DNA of 64,000 bases from Stackebrandtia albiflava. Its GTDB lineage: Bacteria > Actinomycetota > Actinomycetes > Mycobacteriales > Micromonosporaceae. The position numbers and the translations under genes are program-made. Shown here piece by piece: positions 50,299-59,468 of this stretch (the stretch's first letter is position 1; each line of letters opens with the position of its first letter). Where the stretch lies: contig NZ_VLLL01000008.1 of NCBI RefSeq assembly GCF_007994225.1, forward strand, positions 283,695-347,694. The letters run 5' to 3'. The notes under the pieces are model-generated. The model saw only the letters and a list, made by a program, of their open reading frames with translations. It made no database searches and was not told the DNA's origin.

Positions 50299-51288
50299 GT
50301 GCGAAACACACCCCGTTGGCGACGGCTCGCCGTCGTGATCTCGGCGGCCGCCGCGCTCGTGGCCGCACCGATCGCCGGACCCGCCGCGGCCGATCCCGAA
50401 GACGACGGCCACAGCATCGAAGAGGAACTCGAACAGGCCCTGGAGGAGTACGTCGAGGCCGAGAAGGAACTCGAAGACGCCCTCGAACGGCAGGAGGAAC
50501 TCGAAGAGCGCATCGCCGACAACGAGAAGCGCATCGAGGAACTCAGCGTCGAGGTCAACGACTTCGCCCACATGGCCTACACCAACGGCGGCCTGCCGTC
50601 GGCGACGGCCATCCTGACCACCGGGTCACCGGACTCGGCCATCTCCGGTCTGTCCATGGTGAACTACCTGGGCGACCAGAGCGGCCGGCAGCTTCAGGAG
50701 CTGGTCGACGCGCGGGAGACCCTCGCCGCCGACGAACAGGCACTGGAGGACGAGGTCGAGGCCGCCGAGAAGGCGTTGGCGAAGAAGGAGAAGGCCAGGG
50801 ACGCCGCGCAACGCGAGGTGGACGCCCAGAGCGGCCCCTCCGGCGGCGACTACGGTTCCGCGGAACCGGCGCCCCGCAACTCCGACGGCTCCTGGCCCTC
50901 CGAGAGCTGCGCCGTCGACGACCCCACCACTGACGGATGCATCACCGCGCGCATGAACCACGCCCTCAACCAGGCCCGGTCGGCCGGATTCGACCGTTAC
51001 ACGTCGTGCTACCGGCCCACCGAGGACGGCGGCGAGCATCCGCGAGGCAGGGCGTGCGACTTCTCCGCGCAGGCCGGCGGCTTCGGCGGCGTCGCCTCCG
51101 GCGGCGACAAGACCTACGGCGACAACCTGGCGTACTGGTTCACCGAGAACGCCGACTCGCTCGGCGTCATGTACGTGATCTGGTACAACCAGTTCTGGGA
51201 TCCCGCGAACGGTTGGGGTCCCTACAGCGGCGGCAACGGCACCCCCTCGGGTGACCACACCAACCACGTCCACGTGTCGATGTTCTGA
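50299..51288 (+). CDS. Secreted coiled-coil protein under c-di-AMP riboswitch control (paralogue 2)
   Basis: A 329-residue paralogue of the product of 48493. The signal peptide (RLAVVISAAAALVAAPIAG, cleavage near PAAADP) is followed by a Glu/Lys-rich coiled coil (to about residue 180) and the same C-terminal domain (RGRACDFSAQAGGFGGVASG, then GDHTNHVHVSMF). The central linker is shorter. The conserved Cys, His and Asp of the C-terminal domain are kept. The GTG at 50299 is chosen because it follows the riboswitch and begins the signal peptide. Likely partner or duplicate of paralogue 1 in wall remodelling. Confidence 0.82.
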   Translation: MRNTPRWRRLAVVISAAAALVAAPIAGPAAADPEDDGHSIEEELEQALEEYVEAEKELEDALERQEELEERIADNEKRIEELSVEVNDFAHMAYTNGGLPSATAILTTGSPDSAISGLSMVNYLGDQSGRQLQELVDARETLAADEQALEDEVEAAEKALAKKEKARDAAQREVDAQSGPSGGDYGSAEPAPRNSDGSWPSESCAVDDPTTDGCITARMNHALNQARSAGFDRYTSCYRPTEDGGEHPRGRACDFSAQAGGFGGVASGGDKTYGDNLAYWFTENADSLGVMYVIWYNQFWDPANGWGPYSGGNGTPSGDHTNHVHVSMF

Positions 51289-51296
51289 CCCGGCCC

Positions 51297-51330
51297 CGGG
51301 TGGTGCCGGCGCGGTCGGCCGCACCACCCG
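51297..51330. terminator. Hairpin between paralogue 2 and the next convergent gene
   Basis: CGGGTGGTGC (51297-51306) and GCACCACCCG (51321-51330) form a 10-bp perfect stem around a 14-base loop, 8 bases after the stop codon at 51288. Confidence 0.65.
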
Positions 51331-51346
51331 AGACCGTGGTGGGCGG

Positions 51347-51763
51347 TCAACCCCGCCGCCGCCGCAGCAGGGCCGCCACGATCAGCAGGGCCGCGGGGAC
51401 CAGGCCGGACAGGAAACCGCTCGGCCCGATCAGCCACGTACACGCCAGGCACCACACGGCGATCACCGGACCGAAGTACCCCGGCACCGCCGCGCCCGCC
51501 CGGGCGTCCCGCAACACCATCAGGCCCAACAGTGCCAACGTGACCACGAAACCGCCCGGAAGTGCCCAGAACGTCGCCAACGACTCCGGGTCCACACCCG
51601 CCTGCCGCAACCCGCCCGAGATCCAATGCTCCCAGTACGGGTGCGGCGCGAACACGGCGGTGTGGGCGGCGGCGATGAACAACATGAAGCCACCGGCCCA
51701 GTAGGTGAGGGTGCGGGCGGCACCGGACAGGGCGGGAAGCGCCCGAGGCGAGTTCGTCGTCAT
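51347..51763 (-). CDS. Small membrane protein (DUF6463-like)
   Basis: A 138-residue protein with four membrane helices (LTYWAGGFMLFIAAAHTAVF, ALPGGFVVTLALLGLMVL, PVIAVWCLACTWLIGPSGFL and LVPAALLIVAALL). The first helix contains AAAHTAVF, as in DUF6463 proteins. Function unknown. ATG at 51763. It converges with the coiled-coil gene and has no clear link to it. Confidence 0.6.
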   Translation of the reverse strand: MTTNSPRALPALSGAARTLTYWAGGFMLFIAAAHTAVFAPHPYWEHWISGGLRQAGVDPESLATFWALPGGFVVTLALLGLMVLRDARAGAAVPGYFGPVIAVWCLACTWLIGPSGFLSGLVPAALLIVAALLRRRRG

Positions 51764-51824
51764 GGCTTCAGTTTCGGCCCGCGACGCCGCCACGCCCTCC
51801 CTCGCGAGAGGGAACGCCTCCCCC

Positions 51825-52211
51825 TCACGGGTGGTTCCCGGCCCGGGACGCGTCACCGAGACCCGACCGCCCGGTTCCCCCGGCGCCGTCCGGTAACACC
51901 GCGGCGGCGTCCTCCGAGGACCGTTCCGCCGGGTCACGTCTGGCCCGCCACTCCGCCGCGACCAGGCCGGCGGCCGCCGCCGCGAACGACAACGAGAGCG
52001 CGCCGATCCACGCACTGCCCGCGCCCAGGGCCATGGCCGCGGTGAACCCGGCGGCCGGGGACAGCAGCAGCACCCCGGTGGCGCGACGGGTGTCCCACCG
52101 GGGTTTCCGGCTGCCGTTGAGGATGCTGCCGATGGCCCCTCCGGCGGCGTGCTGCCGCCCGTACCGGGCCGCCACCGTCCGCCGCGACGGGCGCGCGGAT
52201 CCCTCGGTCAT
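51825..52211 (-). CDS. Hypothetical protein with a hydrophobic helix pair
   Basis: A 128-residue protein of unknown function. The N-terminal 45 residues are basic and probably disordered. Two hydrophobic stretches follow (TGVLLLSPAAGFTAAMALGAG and LSLSFAAAAAGLVAAEW), consistent with a membrane hairpin, and the C-terminus is polar and low in complexity. The ATG at 52211 was preferred over an in-frame upstream start at 52244 because the upstream residues have no ribosome site. Confidence 0.5.
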   Translation of the reverse strand: MTEGSARPSRRTVAARYGRQHAAGGAIGSILNGSRKPRWDTRRATGVLLLSPAAGFTAAMALGAGSAWIGALSLSFAAAAAGLVAAEWRARRDPAERSSEDAAAVLPDGAGGTGRSGLGDASRAGNHP

Positions 52212-52379
52212 ATGAACTCCCACCGGTCGACACGTCGCGGTCATCCTAGTGGCCGTTCGATCGCTCGTGAACGGGCGAGGGCGGTACCCATACCTCCACA
52301 GTGGCGTGACGGGCGGCGCGGCGGGTGCCGCACTCGGGACACCGGACGACCTGACACGCCGGTCTGGAGTCCCGCGCCC

Positions 52380-54551
52380 TCAGTCTTTCTGTGGCACCTC
52401 GGTGATCTGAACGTCGAACTCCTGCAGCAGTTCGGTGAGCGCGTGCTCGTAGAACCCGGACTCCTGCGACGGGATGTTCTGCACACCGGGCAGATCCGCA
52501 TTCCGCACCGACTCGATGACCTGCGCGTACAATTCGACCTGTTGCGTGTACTCGGCTCGGAGGTCCGCCCACTGATCCTGATTCAGCCCACTCTCACGGA
52601 TCTGCTGCTTCCTCCTGACCTGTTCATCGACGATCGGATTGATGAGGAACTCCGGTATCGATGACGCCGTGACCGCTCCGAGGAACGGCCGGCTCGGCAT
52701 CGCGATGGAGGCCAGATACCCGACGGTGATACCCAGCCCCAGCTTCAGCCAACGAGCGCTCGTGGCGTCGGCCTCGTTGAGAGCCGCCACCTCTTCCCGC
52801 CCCACCGCAAACCTACCATTGTGGACCTGTCCCATCAGGCGGGCGAACCCGTTGAGCGCGTTGATGGCGACCGCGCTGTCGCGGCCCTCCCTGGCGATCG
52901 ACTTCGCCAGCTCGACCTGCGCGAGCGGAAGGGCCGCTCCCGTGATGACCGCGCGGCCCTCCTTCGAGAACGAGGCGAGCTTCATGAAGTCGTACAACGG
53001 TTGTTTGTCATCACCCCTCAATCCGCTCCACTGTGCGAGGTCCAATGGCGCACCGCGCGGCTTCAGGTCGGTGGGCAGCTTCTCCGTGTTCGGAGTGTTG
53101 AACCCGATGTAGAAGTCCTCTATGTATTCGGCCGCGATCAGGGCCATGTCGTTGCGGAAGGCGTTGAGTTCCGGAGTGTCGGAGCGGAGCAGGTTCGCCT
53201 GGTCACCCACCAACGCCACGATCTGGGCAGCCGCCTTCGCCTGCCAGGTATTGTGCTCGCCCGACCGCGGTGACGCCGCGTCGAGGGCGTCGTAGCCGGT
53301 GGCGGCGACCCGCAGGAACCGCCCCGTCAGTGAGATGTCCACCGGGCTCCCCGGCACCCGTTCCCCCGGCTGCGTCAGGACGTGCTTCAGGACGTCGGGT
53401 CGGGTGAGCGCGAACGTGGTCGCCGCCGAGGGATTGTTCGCGAGTCCCGTCAACACCGAACCCAGCGGGCTCAACGCCTCGGGGCCGATCACGTCGAAAC
53501 CCGCGGCCATCCGGGCGTTCAGCGGGCTCACCGCGTTGTAGATATCGGAGGCGACCGGTACGAGGAAGGTGGACTCGAAGTCGCCGGTCTCCAGCAGCGG
53601 AGCGATGAGACCGTGGCCGGGCACCAGTTTCGTCTCACCGTCGTCCTCCAGCGCGACATGCGCTCCGACGAGATCGCGCATCCGCTGCCCGAAGGTGGGA
53701 TCGACACGGTGGGGATTGACGGGATCCATCGCCGCCGACAGCAGACGCCCCATCCCGGCCTGGAAGTCCGGGGTGAGGCCACCCTCCAACGCCACGTTCC
53801 CGTACGCCTTGAGCAGCCCCTCAGGTCCGAGCTTCGCGAGCAGTGCACCCGCGAACTCGAAGTCCTGCGAGTTCTGGCCGACCAACTCCTGAAGCCGCCG
53901 CACCTCGGCGGGCGACAGCCTGCCGCCGCCCGCCTCCGTGAACAGTCGCAGCGCCGTCTCGGCGTCCTCGGTATCGGCGTCGGTCCCGAAGGCGCCTTGG
54001 TAGGCCGCCTTCGCCTCGGCCGGGGTATCGATGCGCGCCAAGGCGTTCGACGCGTCCCTGTCGAACCGGTTTGCCTGTTCCACGATCTGCCTCAACGCCT
54101 CGGTCATCGACTCGGCGTCGGCCTGGTTCCTGGCGAACGCCGCCTCGTACGACGCCTTCTGGCTCGGCGACTCGAAGGTCGTCGGCCACTCGTTCGGCCA
54201 GAACGCGGTGACGACCCCGGTGGACATGTCCACGGTCGCGGGGATCGTCTTGGCCGTCTCGATGGTGTCGCGCAGCACCTCCTGCGACTGCCGTAGTCGT
54301 TCCGCGAGCTGATCGGTCACCCGGCTGACCATCCTGAACACCTGACCGAAGTCCTCCAGGGGTCTCCTGGTCGCGGCCAGTGCCGTGTGCGCCTTACGGG
54401 CGTCGGGGCCGTGCCAGATCTCGCTCAGCGCCTTGTTGTGCTCCCGCATCGCGTCGGCCTGCGCGTCGAACCCCGACCCCGCCTGCGAGGCGGAGTCCCG
54501 GGCGCTGTGCAGTACACCCGTGTCGAGCTGGAGGAGTTCCGAGAAGTTCAA
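52380..54551 (-). CDS. Large ESX-associated protein with WxG-like N-terminus (possibly DUF6571)
   Basis: A 723-residue protein at the edge of the type VII locus. Residues 1-100 are helical with a WHG turn (HNKALSEIWHGPDARKAHTA), like a WXG100 helical hairpin, and a coiled-coil region follows. The middle (SDIYNAVSPLNARMAAGFD, GLTPDFQAGMGRLLSAAMD) resembles the DUF6571 proteins of actinobacteria. A Gly-rich hydrophobic stretch near residue 620 (LGLGITVGYLASIAMP) could insert in a membrane. A secreted effector or toxin is possible. It begins at a TTG (54551) next to the preceding EspC-like gene. Confidence 0.65.
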   Translation of the reverse strand: MNFSELLQLDTGVLHSARDSASQAGSGFDAQADAMREHNKALSEIWHGPDARKAHTALAATRRPLEDFGQVFRMVSRVTDQLAERLRQSQEVLRDTIETAKTIPATVDMSTGVVTAFWPNEWPTTFESPSQKASYEAAFARNQADAESMTEALRQIVEQANRFDRDASNALARIDTPAEAKAAYQGAFGTDADTEDAETALRLFTEAGGGRLSPAEVRRLQELVGQNSQDFEFAGALLAKLGPEGLLKAYGNVALEGGLTPDFQAGMGRLLSAAMDPVNPHRVDPTFGQRMRDLVGAHVALEDDGETKLVPGHGLIAPLLETGDFESTFLVPVASDIYNAVSPLNARMAAGFDVIGPEALSPLGSVLTGLANNPSAATTFALTRPDVLKHVLTQPGERVPGSPVDISLTGRFLRVAATGYDALDAASPRSGEHNTWQAKAAAQIVALVGDQANLLRSDTPELNAFRNDMALIAAEYIEDFYIGFNTPNTEKLPTDLKPRGAPLDLAQWSGLRGDDKQPLYDFMKLASFSKEGRAVITGAALPLAQVELAKSIAREGRDSAVAINALNGFARLMGQVHNGRFAVGREEVAALNEADATSARWLKLGLGITVGYLASIAMPSRPFLGAVTASSIPEFLINPIVDEQVRRKQQIRESGLNQDQWADLRAEYTQQVELYAQVIESVRNADLPGVQNIPSQESGFYEHALTELLQEFDVQITEVPQKD

Positions 54552-54561
54552 TGCCCGATCC

Positions 54562-54858
54562 TCAATTCGTGCCGACCCGGTGGTCCCGGGCCTTCGCCGC
54601 CTCATGATCCCGGTGCCTGGCACCCGCCGAGCGCACCCGGCCACCCACACCGCCGACCTGGTCGGCGATCCGATCGGCGGCTGTCCGCCACGCCCCGGCC
54701 AACTCGGACAACGCGGTGGCGGTGGCCAGTCCTGGTGCACTCACCTTCACCCCGTCGAGTCGTTTCGCGGTGGACGACACCGCTGCCGCCGACTCCGATA
54801 TCGCCCCGGCGACCTTGTCGACGCCTTCCGGTGGGACCCGGAAATCCAGTCCGCTCAC
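54562..54858 (-). CDS. EspC-like type VII secretion partner
   Basis: A 98-residue protein of the ESX secretion-associated (EspC-like) type. Two helices, with SAAAVSSTAKRLDGVKVSAP and ALSELAGAWRTAADRIADQV, have the usual turn and a Trp at the expected place (AW). The C-terminal tail is charged and probably disordered. Such proteins are co-secreted with a larger partner; here the 723-residue protein downstream starts 10 bases after this gene. The upstream neighbour ends four bases before it. Confidence 0.75.
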   Translation of the reverse strand: MSGLDFRVPPEGVDKVAGAISESAAAVSSTAKRLDGVKVSAPGLATATALSELAGAWRTAADRIADQVGGVGGRVRSAGARHRDHEAAKARDHRVGTN

Positions 54859-54862
54859 GCCG

Positions 54863-55864
54863 TCACCGCCACTCGGTGGAGCCGATCACGGTGGGGGCCG
54901 CGTCCGTGGCGGTCCAGGTGACCTGGTCCTCCGTCAACCACGTCTCGTCGCCCTCCTCCTCGTCATGGGCCGCACCGCCACCCGTGGCCGGGAACAGGCC
55001 CCCGCGCCCCGACCTGTCACCGCCCGACCGGGCGGCGGCACCGGCACCGGCCGGTCCCCAACCACCCGACGCTCCGGCACCCGCGAGCCCCGCCACCGGC
55101 GGCGGCGTGTGCGGCTGCCCTCCGACGCCGGCAGTGGCCCCGGCCAGTCCGGCGGTGGCGGCGGGAGCCGACGCGGTGGCGGTGCTCGACCCGGCGGAGG
55201 CCAACCCGCCCCCGGGGGCCGTGACACCGGTGCCGCCGGTGTACTGCGGTGCTCCGGCGTCGCCCGTGTAACCGTCCCACGAAGGCGGACCGTCCGAATA
55301 GGGCGACACCGGACGGGAGTCCCGTGGCGCCTCGGCCACCGGCAGTGTCGCGTCGAAGTCCGGGTCCTCGGCCGCCCCGTCGTCGGGGAGGTTGTCCGGT
55401 GCGGCGGCCGGATCGTGCCACCAGGTGTCCATCACGTCCCGGTACGCGTCGGCCAACGCCTGCATGATCGCCGCCAACTGCGGCTGCAACCGCTTCTTCA
55501 GCTTCTCCCGTTTCACGGGATCCGTCTCGGCCTCCACCTGTTCCCGCAACGGGGTGGCGGCCTCCTGCGCGGTCCGCAGCGCCGCGGCGGCCCGCTGCGC
55601 GCCCCGCCGGACGTCGGCGGCGTCCTCGGACAGTTCGGCGGCGAACCCCGACAGGTCCGTCATCGCCTGACCGTGCGCGTCGGCGTCACCGCCACGCCAG
55701 TGCGGGCGCAGCGCCTTGAGCCGGTCGTCGAGGGTCGTCCTCACCTCGGCCAGCGACTCCATGACCTTCCGCCATTCGTCGGCGGTGGTGTCCAGTGCGC
55801 CGGGCCGGCCGCAGAAGACGTACCGGATCAGCGTGTCGAAGTCGGTTCCCGAATAGTCGGCCAT
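54863..55864 (-). CDS. Candidate ESX substrate with TWLTED C-terminal motif (A)
   Basis: A 333-residue protein. Residues 1-170 are helical and have the WRGGD turn (RLKALRPHWRGGDADAHGQA) of WXG100/PPE-like ESX substrates. After about residue 190 the protein is a Pro/Gly/Ala-rich, probably disordered tail. It ends with TWLTEDQVTWTATDAAPTVI followed by GS. The same pattern (TWLTED, eight residues, AAP-x-VIGS) ends the protein at 59469, which suggests a shared secretion or recognition signal. ATG at 55864, 14 bases downstream of the neighbouring gene at 55879. It lies in a run of five minus-strand genes. Confidence 0.75.
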   Translation of the reverse strand: MADYSGTDFDTLIRYVFCGRPGALDTTADEWRKVMESLAEVRTTLDDRLKALRPHWRGGDADAHGQAMTDLSGFAAELSEDAADVRRGAQRAAAALRTAQEAATPLREQVEAETDPVKREKLKKRLQPQLAAIMQALADAYRDVMDTWWHDPAAAPDNLPDDGAAEDPDFDATLPVAEAPRDSRPVSPYSDGPPSWDGYTGDAGAPQYTGGTGVTAPGGGLASAGSSTATASAPAATAGLAGATAGVGGQPHTPPPVAGLAGAGASGGWGPAGAGAAARSGGDRSGRGGLFPATGGGAAHDEEEGDETWLTEDQVTWTATDAAPTVIGSTEWR

Positions 55865-55878
55865 TGTCGGTTCTCCTG

Positions 55879-56322
55879 TCAGCGGGTGCCGGGGACGTGG
55901 GCGGTGGCCATCACATGACCGGTCAGCGACTCCTCGTCGACGTGCCGGGCGAGCGCGTCCCGGGTGTCCCGGTCGGCGGTGTCGATCGCGGTCGCCAGTC
56001 GGCGGAGCCGTTCCAGATGCGCGGCCTTCAACCGCGAGTGCACGCCCTGCGCCTCGGTGGCCTCGGCGAACTCGCCGAGACCGTCGGCCACGGCGGCGTC
56101 GACGCCGGAACGGGCCGCCTCCGCGTGGCCGCGCAGGGTGTCGAACACGGTCGCGAACTCCGCGATCGCGTCCACGTCGACATAACTGTCGAAATCGCCA
56201 CCGGAAACGGGTGTCGACGCATTTCCCGACGGAATCGACAGAATTGCGGGAGCGGGTACCACCGCCGCCTGGGGCGGCTGCGGAATGTCCATTCCCGCAC
56301 CGGTGTTCGGCGAATTCATCAT
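55879..56322 (-). CDS. Small ESX-locus protein
   Basis: A 147-residue soluble protein, not recognised. The first 40 residues are Pro-rich. The remainder (DVDAIAEFATVFDTLRGHAE, then LEFAEATE-like helices and LKAAHLERLRRLATAIDTAD) is a two-helix hairpin like those of ESX-secreted small proteins. GAAGGGAA precedes the ATG at 56322. Its position between eccB and the candidate substrate suggests a secreted partner or a chaperone. Confidence 0.6.
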   Translation of the reverse strand: MMNSPNTGAGMDIPQPPQAAVVPAPAILSIPSGNASTPVSGGDFDSYVDVDAIAEFATVFDTLRGHAEAARSGVDAAVADGLGEFAEATEAQGVHSRLKAAHLERLRRLATAIDTADRDTRDALARHVDEESLTGHVMATAHVPGTR

Positions 56323-56361
56323 ATGTGGATTCCCTTCATAGAATCGATGGACATCGAAGGC

Positions 56362-57723
56362 TCACGGCGGGACGGGGGCCATGGCGGCGACCTCGTCGAG
56401 GGTGGGGCCGGTGGGGATGAGGGCCAGCAACGCCGGCGGCACCCTCACCGCCGGCAGATCCGCCAGGCCCAGCCGCTCCGCCGCCACCGGCGTCATCGGG
56501 TACCTGGTGCCGGTGTCGTCGATCAGGTACCGCGTGCCGGTGTACGTCGCCTGCGGCGCGGCCTCGTCCACCAGGGCCGCGGACCCACCCGGCAGCCACA
56601 CGTGGTCGGCGGTGTCCACGTCGTCCCTTTCGGACTCGCCGGGCGTCGTCACCGGAGTGTGCAGGTAGTCCGGCAGCGCCGGCTCCAGGGTCACCGTCAC
56701 CGGCCCCGACTCGCTCGCGTAGTCGGCGCACACCCGCTCCACGACCGCCGGGTCGGCGACCTCCGGCATCTCCGACGGGAAACCCTCCGGCTGCACCGTC
56801 GTCGTGCCGTGCTCCTGCACGACACCGGCGGACACCACCCGGGCCGCCGCCGAACCGGTCAACACCAGCAGTTGCGCCATGACCTCACCCACCTCCGCGA
56901 ACCCGTCCTCCGTCAACACCCAGACGGTCTCGTTGAGAGAGAACAGGTCGCCGTACCGGGCGGGGCGGCCGCCGATGTCGCCGGCCGCCTCACCGTCCCC
57001 GGGGATGTCGGGACGTGCGAACTCCGGACCGGTCGCCAACGCCGCGGTGAACACCGGCGTCACGTGACTCACCCGGTCCGGGTTCAACCCGACCACGTAC
57101 AGCGACTCCACATCGGGCACCGGGAGCCTGGTGTCGTTCCACAACAACCAGGTCCGGTCGCCGTCGAACACGGCCAGCGCGCGCTCCCCGAGCGGCGTGC
57201 CCTCCGCCGCGCCACCGAGCAGCACGTGACTGCGGCGGAGCGCCGAGTTGCCGGCGTCGGGGACACTGCACACCCGCCACGGCAGTCCGACCAGCTCGTC
57301 CCCGGTCGGCAACTGCCTCGGCGCGCCAACGATCCCGACCTCCCAACCCACGTCCACACCGGACAGCTCCGCGCTGGTCACGTGGTACACCGCCACGTCC
57401 GCGTCGAACAACAACCGCGCCGACACCAGGTTCGGCACCGGGAACAACGTGAACTCCCGGAACGCGTACACCGCCCCGGTCTCCTCGTTCACGATGATCG
57501 AGTTGTTGCGCTCCGCGAAGTCCGTCGCCGGCGCCGGCCACAACATCCCCACCAGCGCGAAACCCGCGAACACCAGCAGGGCGATCAACGCGCCGCCCAC
57601 GACCGACGCCGCGGTGCGCCGCATCGGCAACTCCATCGATTCGGGATTCCCCGACACCAGCGCCGACACGATCCGGCGGGTCACGAACCGGTGCGCCTGC
57701 ACCTGTTCACGTCTGGTCCGCAT
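56362..57723 (-). CDS. eccB: Type VII secretion protein EccB
   Basis: A 453-residue core component of the ESX membrane complex. A cytoplasmic N-terminus (MRTRREQVQAHRFVTRRIVS) is typical of EccB. It is followed by one membrane helix (VVGGALIALLVFAGFALVGM) and a large extracytoplasmic domain with the repeated beta units that form the periplasmic-side ring (FVAEAN-like segments not quoted at length). Shorter than mycobacterial EccB. It is divergent from eccE, with the palindromic element at 57795-57811 between them. Confidence 0.9.
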   Translation of the reverse strand: MRTRREQVQAHRFVTRRIVSALVSGNPESMELPMRRTAASVVGGALIALLVFAGFALVGMLWPAPATDFAERNNSIIVNEETGAVYAFREFTLFPVPNLVSARLLFDADVAVYHVTSAELSGVDVGWEVGIVGAPRQLPTGDELVGLPWRVCSVPDAGNSALRRSHVLLGGAAEGTPLGERALAVFDGDRTWLLWNDTRLPVPDVESLYVVGLNPDRVSHVTPVFTAALATGPEFARPDIPGDGEAAGDIGGRPARYGDLFSLNETVWVLTEDGFAEVGEVMAQLLVLTGSAAARVVSAGVVQEHGTTTVQPEGFPSEMPEVADPAVVERVCADYASESGPVTVTLEPALPDYLHTPVTTPGESERDDVDTADHVWLPGGSAALVDEAAPQATYTGTRYLIDDTGTRYPMTPVAAERLGLADLPAVRVPPALLALIPTGPTLDEVAAMAPVPP

Positions 57724-57794
57724 TCCGCGACCTTACTGTGGAAAACACCCCGGAATGGCCGCCGAACACCGTCGAAAAGCCGATTCCGGCACCA

Positions 57795-57811
57795 TTGCAG
57801 ACTTTCTGCAA
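57795..57811. promoter_or_regulatory. Palindromic element shared by ESX promoters, copy 1
   Basis: TTGCAGA-CTT-TCTGCAA is a perfect 17-base palindrome between eccB and eccE. A near-identical one (TTGCAGA-CAT-TCTGCAG) occurs at 62526-62542 before eccC. Similar bases follow on the right in both: ACCATTACGG here, CACTTGCGG there. A common dimeric regulator of the ESX locus is the simplest explanation. Confidence 0.7.
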
Positions 57812-57909
57812 CCATTACGGCGCTCATCGGACGGTCCGCATTGATAGCGTCGCCGAAACGGGGACCACACCCCGATTCCCCACCCCCGAAGCCGCCCGAA
57901 AGGACGCCC

Positions 57910-59058
57910 ATGGCCACCACCGGCTTGACCGCGCACCGGGCGCAGCCGGGCTTCGGACCCGTCAGCACCGCACGCGTCATGGCCGCGCAACTCGTCCTCG
58001 CCGCCGCGATGCTCGGCCTGCGGCTCCCCGCCCCGACCGGATACCTCACCGCCGTCGCGGTGGGCTGCCTACTGCCAGTCGTGCTGTGGCCGGTCTCCCT
58101 ACCACGACGGCGAACCCGCGCCGCCGACACCACCGACGCCACCGACGCCCTCGCGGCACTGGCCCCCCGGCTCCACATCGCGGCCGTCACCGAACGCGAC
58201 ACCGAGTACGGCGTCGGCTTCGACGGACGCGGCTGGTTCGCCGGAATCGCCCTGGAATCCGGACCCGACGCCCCCGGCGGCCTCTCCTCGGCGACGCTCG
58301 GGGCGGTCGGCGCGGTCCTGCTCGACCCGCACATCACGGTGTCGGCGGTACAGATAGTGGAACACCTCGTCCCCAGCCCCAGCGCGGAACTCGAACCCGA
58401 CGCCGCGTGCATCGAGAGCTACCGGGAACTCCTCGGCGACGACTCCGTCGTCTCACACCGCACCACCTGGCTGGCGGTGAGGCTCGACGTCGACACCGCG
58501 GTCACCGTCGCCGGCGAACGCGGCGGCGGCGTACCCGGGGCGCGCCGCGCCGTCACCGCGGTCGCCGGGAGGCTCCGCAAACGCCTCACCGACGCCGGTG
58601 TCTCCCACCGGGTCCTCGGCGCGGACAGCCTCCGCGTCGCACTCACCCACTCGGTGTCCGGCGAGACGATCTCGGCGGCACTGGCGCAACGCGCCGAGGA
58701 ACACCCCCACCTGTGGCGGCTCGGCGCGCTCGCGCAGGTCTCGTTCGGAGTCACCGGCAGGATCCGCGACGTCGAGTCGCTGCGCCGGCTGTGGTCGGCG
58801 ATGGGAATGGTGTCGGCGTCGTTCAGCACCGTGTCGGTGACACTGCGGCCGTTGCGGCGCGGCGACACCACCGAACCCGGGGCGGTACTGCACACCATGC
58901 TGCGGGTCGCCTTCGACGACGAGGTCGACGACGGCATCCCCGACGAGGTGACCCAGTTGGCGACGGCGTGCGGCATCCGGCTGCGGCGGTTCGACCGGCG
59001 ACAGGCGGCGGCGACCTACGCGTCGGCCCCCACCGGCGGCGGATACCCCGGCCGTTGA
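57910..59058 (+). CDS. eccE: Type VII secretion protein EccE
   Basis: A 382-residue membrane component of the ESX complex. Two N-terminal helices (VMAAQLVLAAAMLGLRLPA and YLTAVAVGCLLPVVLWPVSL) precede a cytoplasmic domain of about 300 residues. It contains YGVGFDGRGWFAGIALE and WLAVRLDVDTAVTVAGERGG, which match EccE proteins. GAAAGGA precedes the ATG at 57910. The frame is open far upstream, but those residues lie in eccB antisense sequence and are not coding. EccE stabilises the EccB-EccC-EccD complex. Confidence 0.85.
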   Translation: MATTGLTAHRAQPGFGPVSTARVMAAQLVLAAAMLGLRLPAPTGYLTAVAVGCLLPVVLWPVSLPRRRTRAADTTDATDALAALAPRLHIAAVTERDTEYGVGFDGRGWFAGIALESGPDAPGGLSSATLGAVGAVLLDPHITVSAVQIVEHLVPSPSAELEPDAACIESYRELLGDDSVVSHRTTWLAVRLDVDTAVTVAGERGGGVPGARRAVTAVAGRLRKRLTDAGVSHRVLGADSLRVALTHSVSGETISAALAQRAEEHPHLWRLGALAQVSFGVTGRIRDVESLRRLWSAMGMVSASFSTVSVTLRPLRRGDTTEPGAVLHTMLRVAFDDEVDDGIPDEVTQLATACGIRLRRFDRRQAAATYASAPTGGGYPGR

Positions 59059-59076
59059 GGACATGAAGGAGAAGCG

Positions 59077-59466
59077 ATGAACGACACCCCGGCGGCGTCG
59101 CCGCCCGTTGCCAAGTACCTCGCCGGTCAGGACGCCGGCACCTACGTGTCACCCGACGAACTGTTCTCCCAGGTGAAGGCCATCGACGGCACCGTCGAGA
59201 CGATCGGCGTGAGCCTCGTCCAGGGGCGCCAGAAGGTCCGGATGGTGGGGACGCACGTGGAACGACTGGCGTCGGCGTCCGCGCTGGTCGACCTGGTCGC
59301 CAAGTGGGCCGAGCAGTGCGACGCCCAGTCCCGGCTCGTCGCCGAGACCGGCCGGCTCATCGGCACGGGGGGACAGCAGCACACGACGCAGGAGGCACTG
59401 CAGGACCGCAACTGGGCGCGGGCCCAACTGCCCACCGCCCAGACCGGGAAACTCGCGGGGGAGTGA
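59077..59466 (+). CDS. Small ESX-locus protein
   Basis: A 129-residue soluble protein of unknown function. The core (FSQVKAIDGTVETIGVSLVQ, then VGTHVERLASASALVDLVAK) is helical and resembles small ESX-associated proteins, but no WXG turn is seen. It follows eccE after 18 bases and precedes the candidate substrate B by two bases, so the three are one transcript. Possibly a chaperone or a secretion partner of substrate B. Confidence 0.6.
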   Translation: MNDTPAASPPVAKYLAGQDAGTYVSPDELFSQVKAIDGTVETIGVSLVQGRQKVRMVGTHVERLASASALVDLVAKWAEQCDAQSRLVAETGRLIGTGGQQHTTQEALQDRNWARAQLPTAQTGKLAGE

Positions 59467-59468
59467 CG

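Noticed and set aside
52821-54296. Plus-strand ORFs opposite the 723-residue ESX protein
   Set aside because: Shadow composition with no family motif; the minus-strand frame has a continuous, ordinary amino-acid profile.
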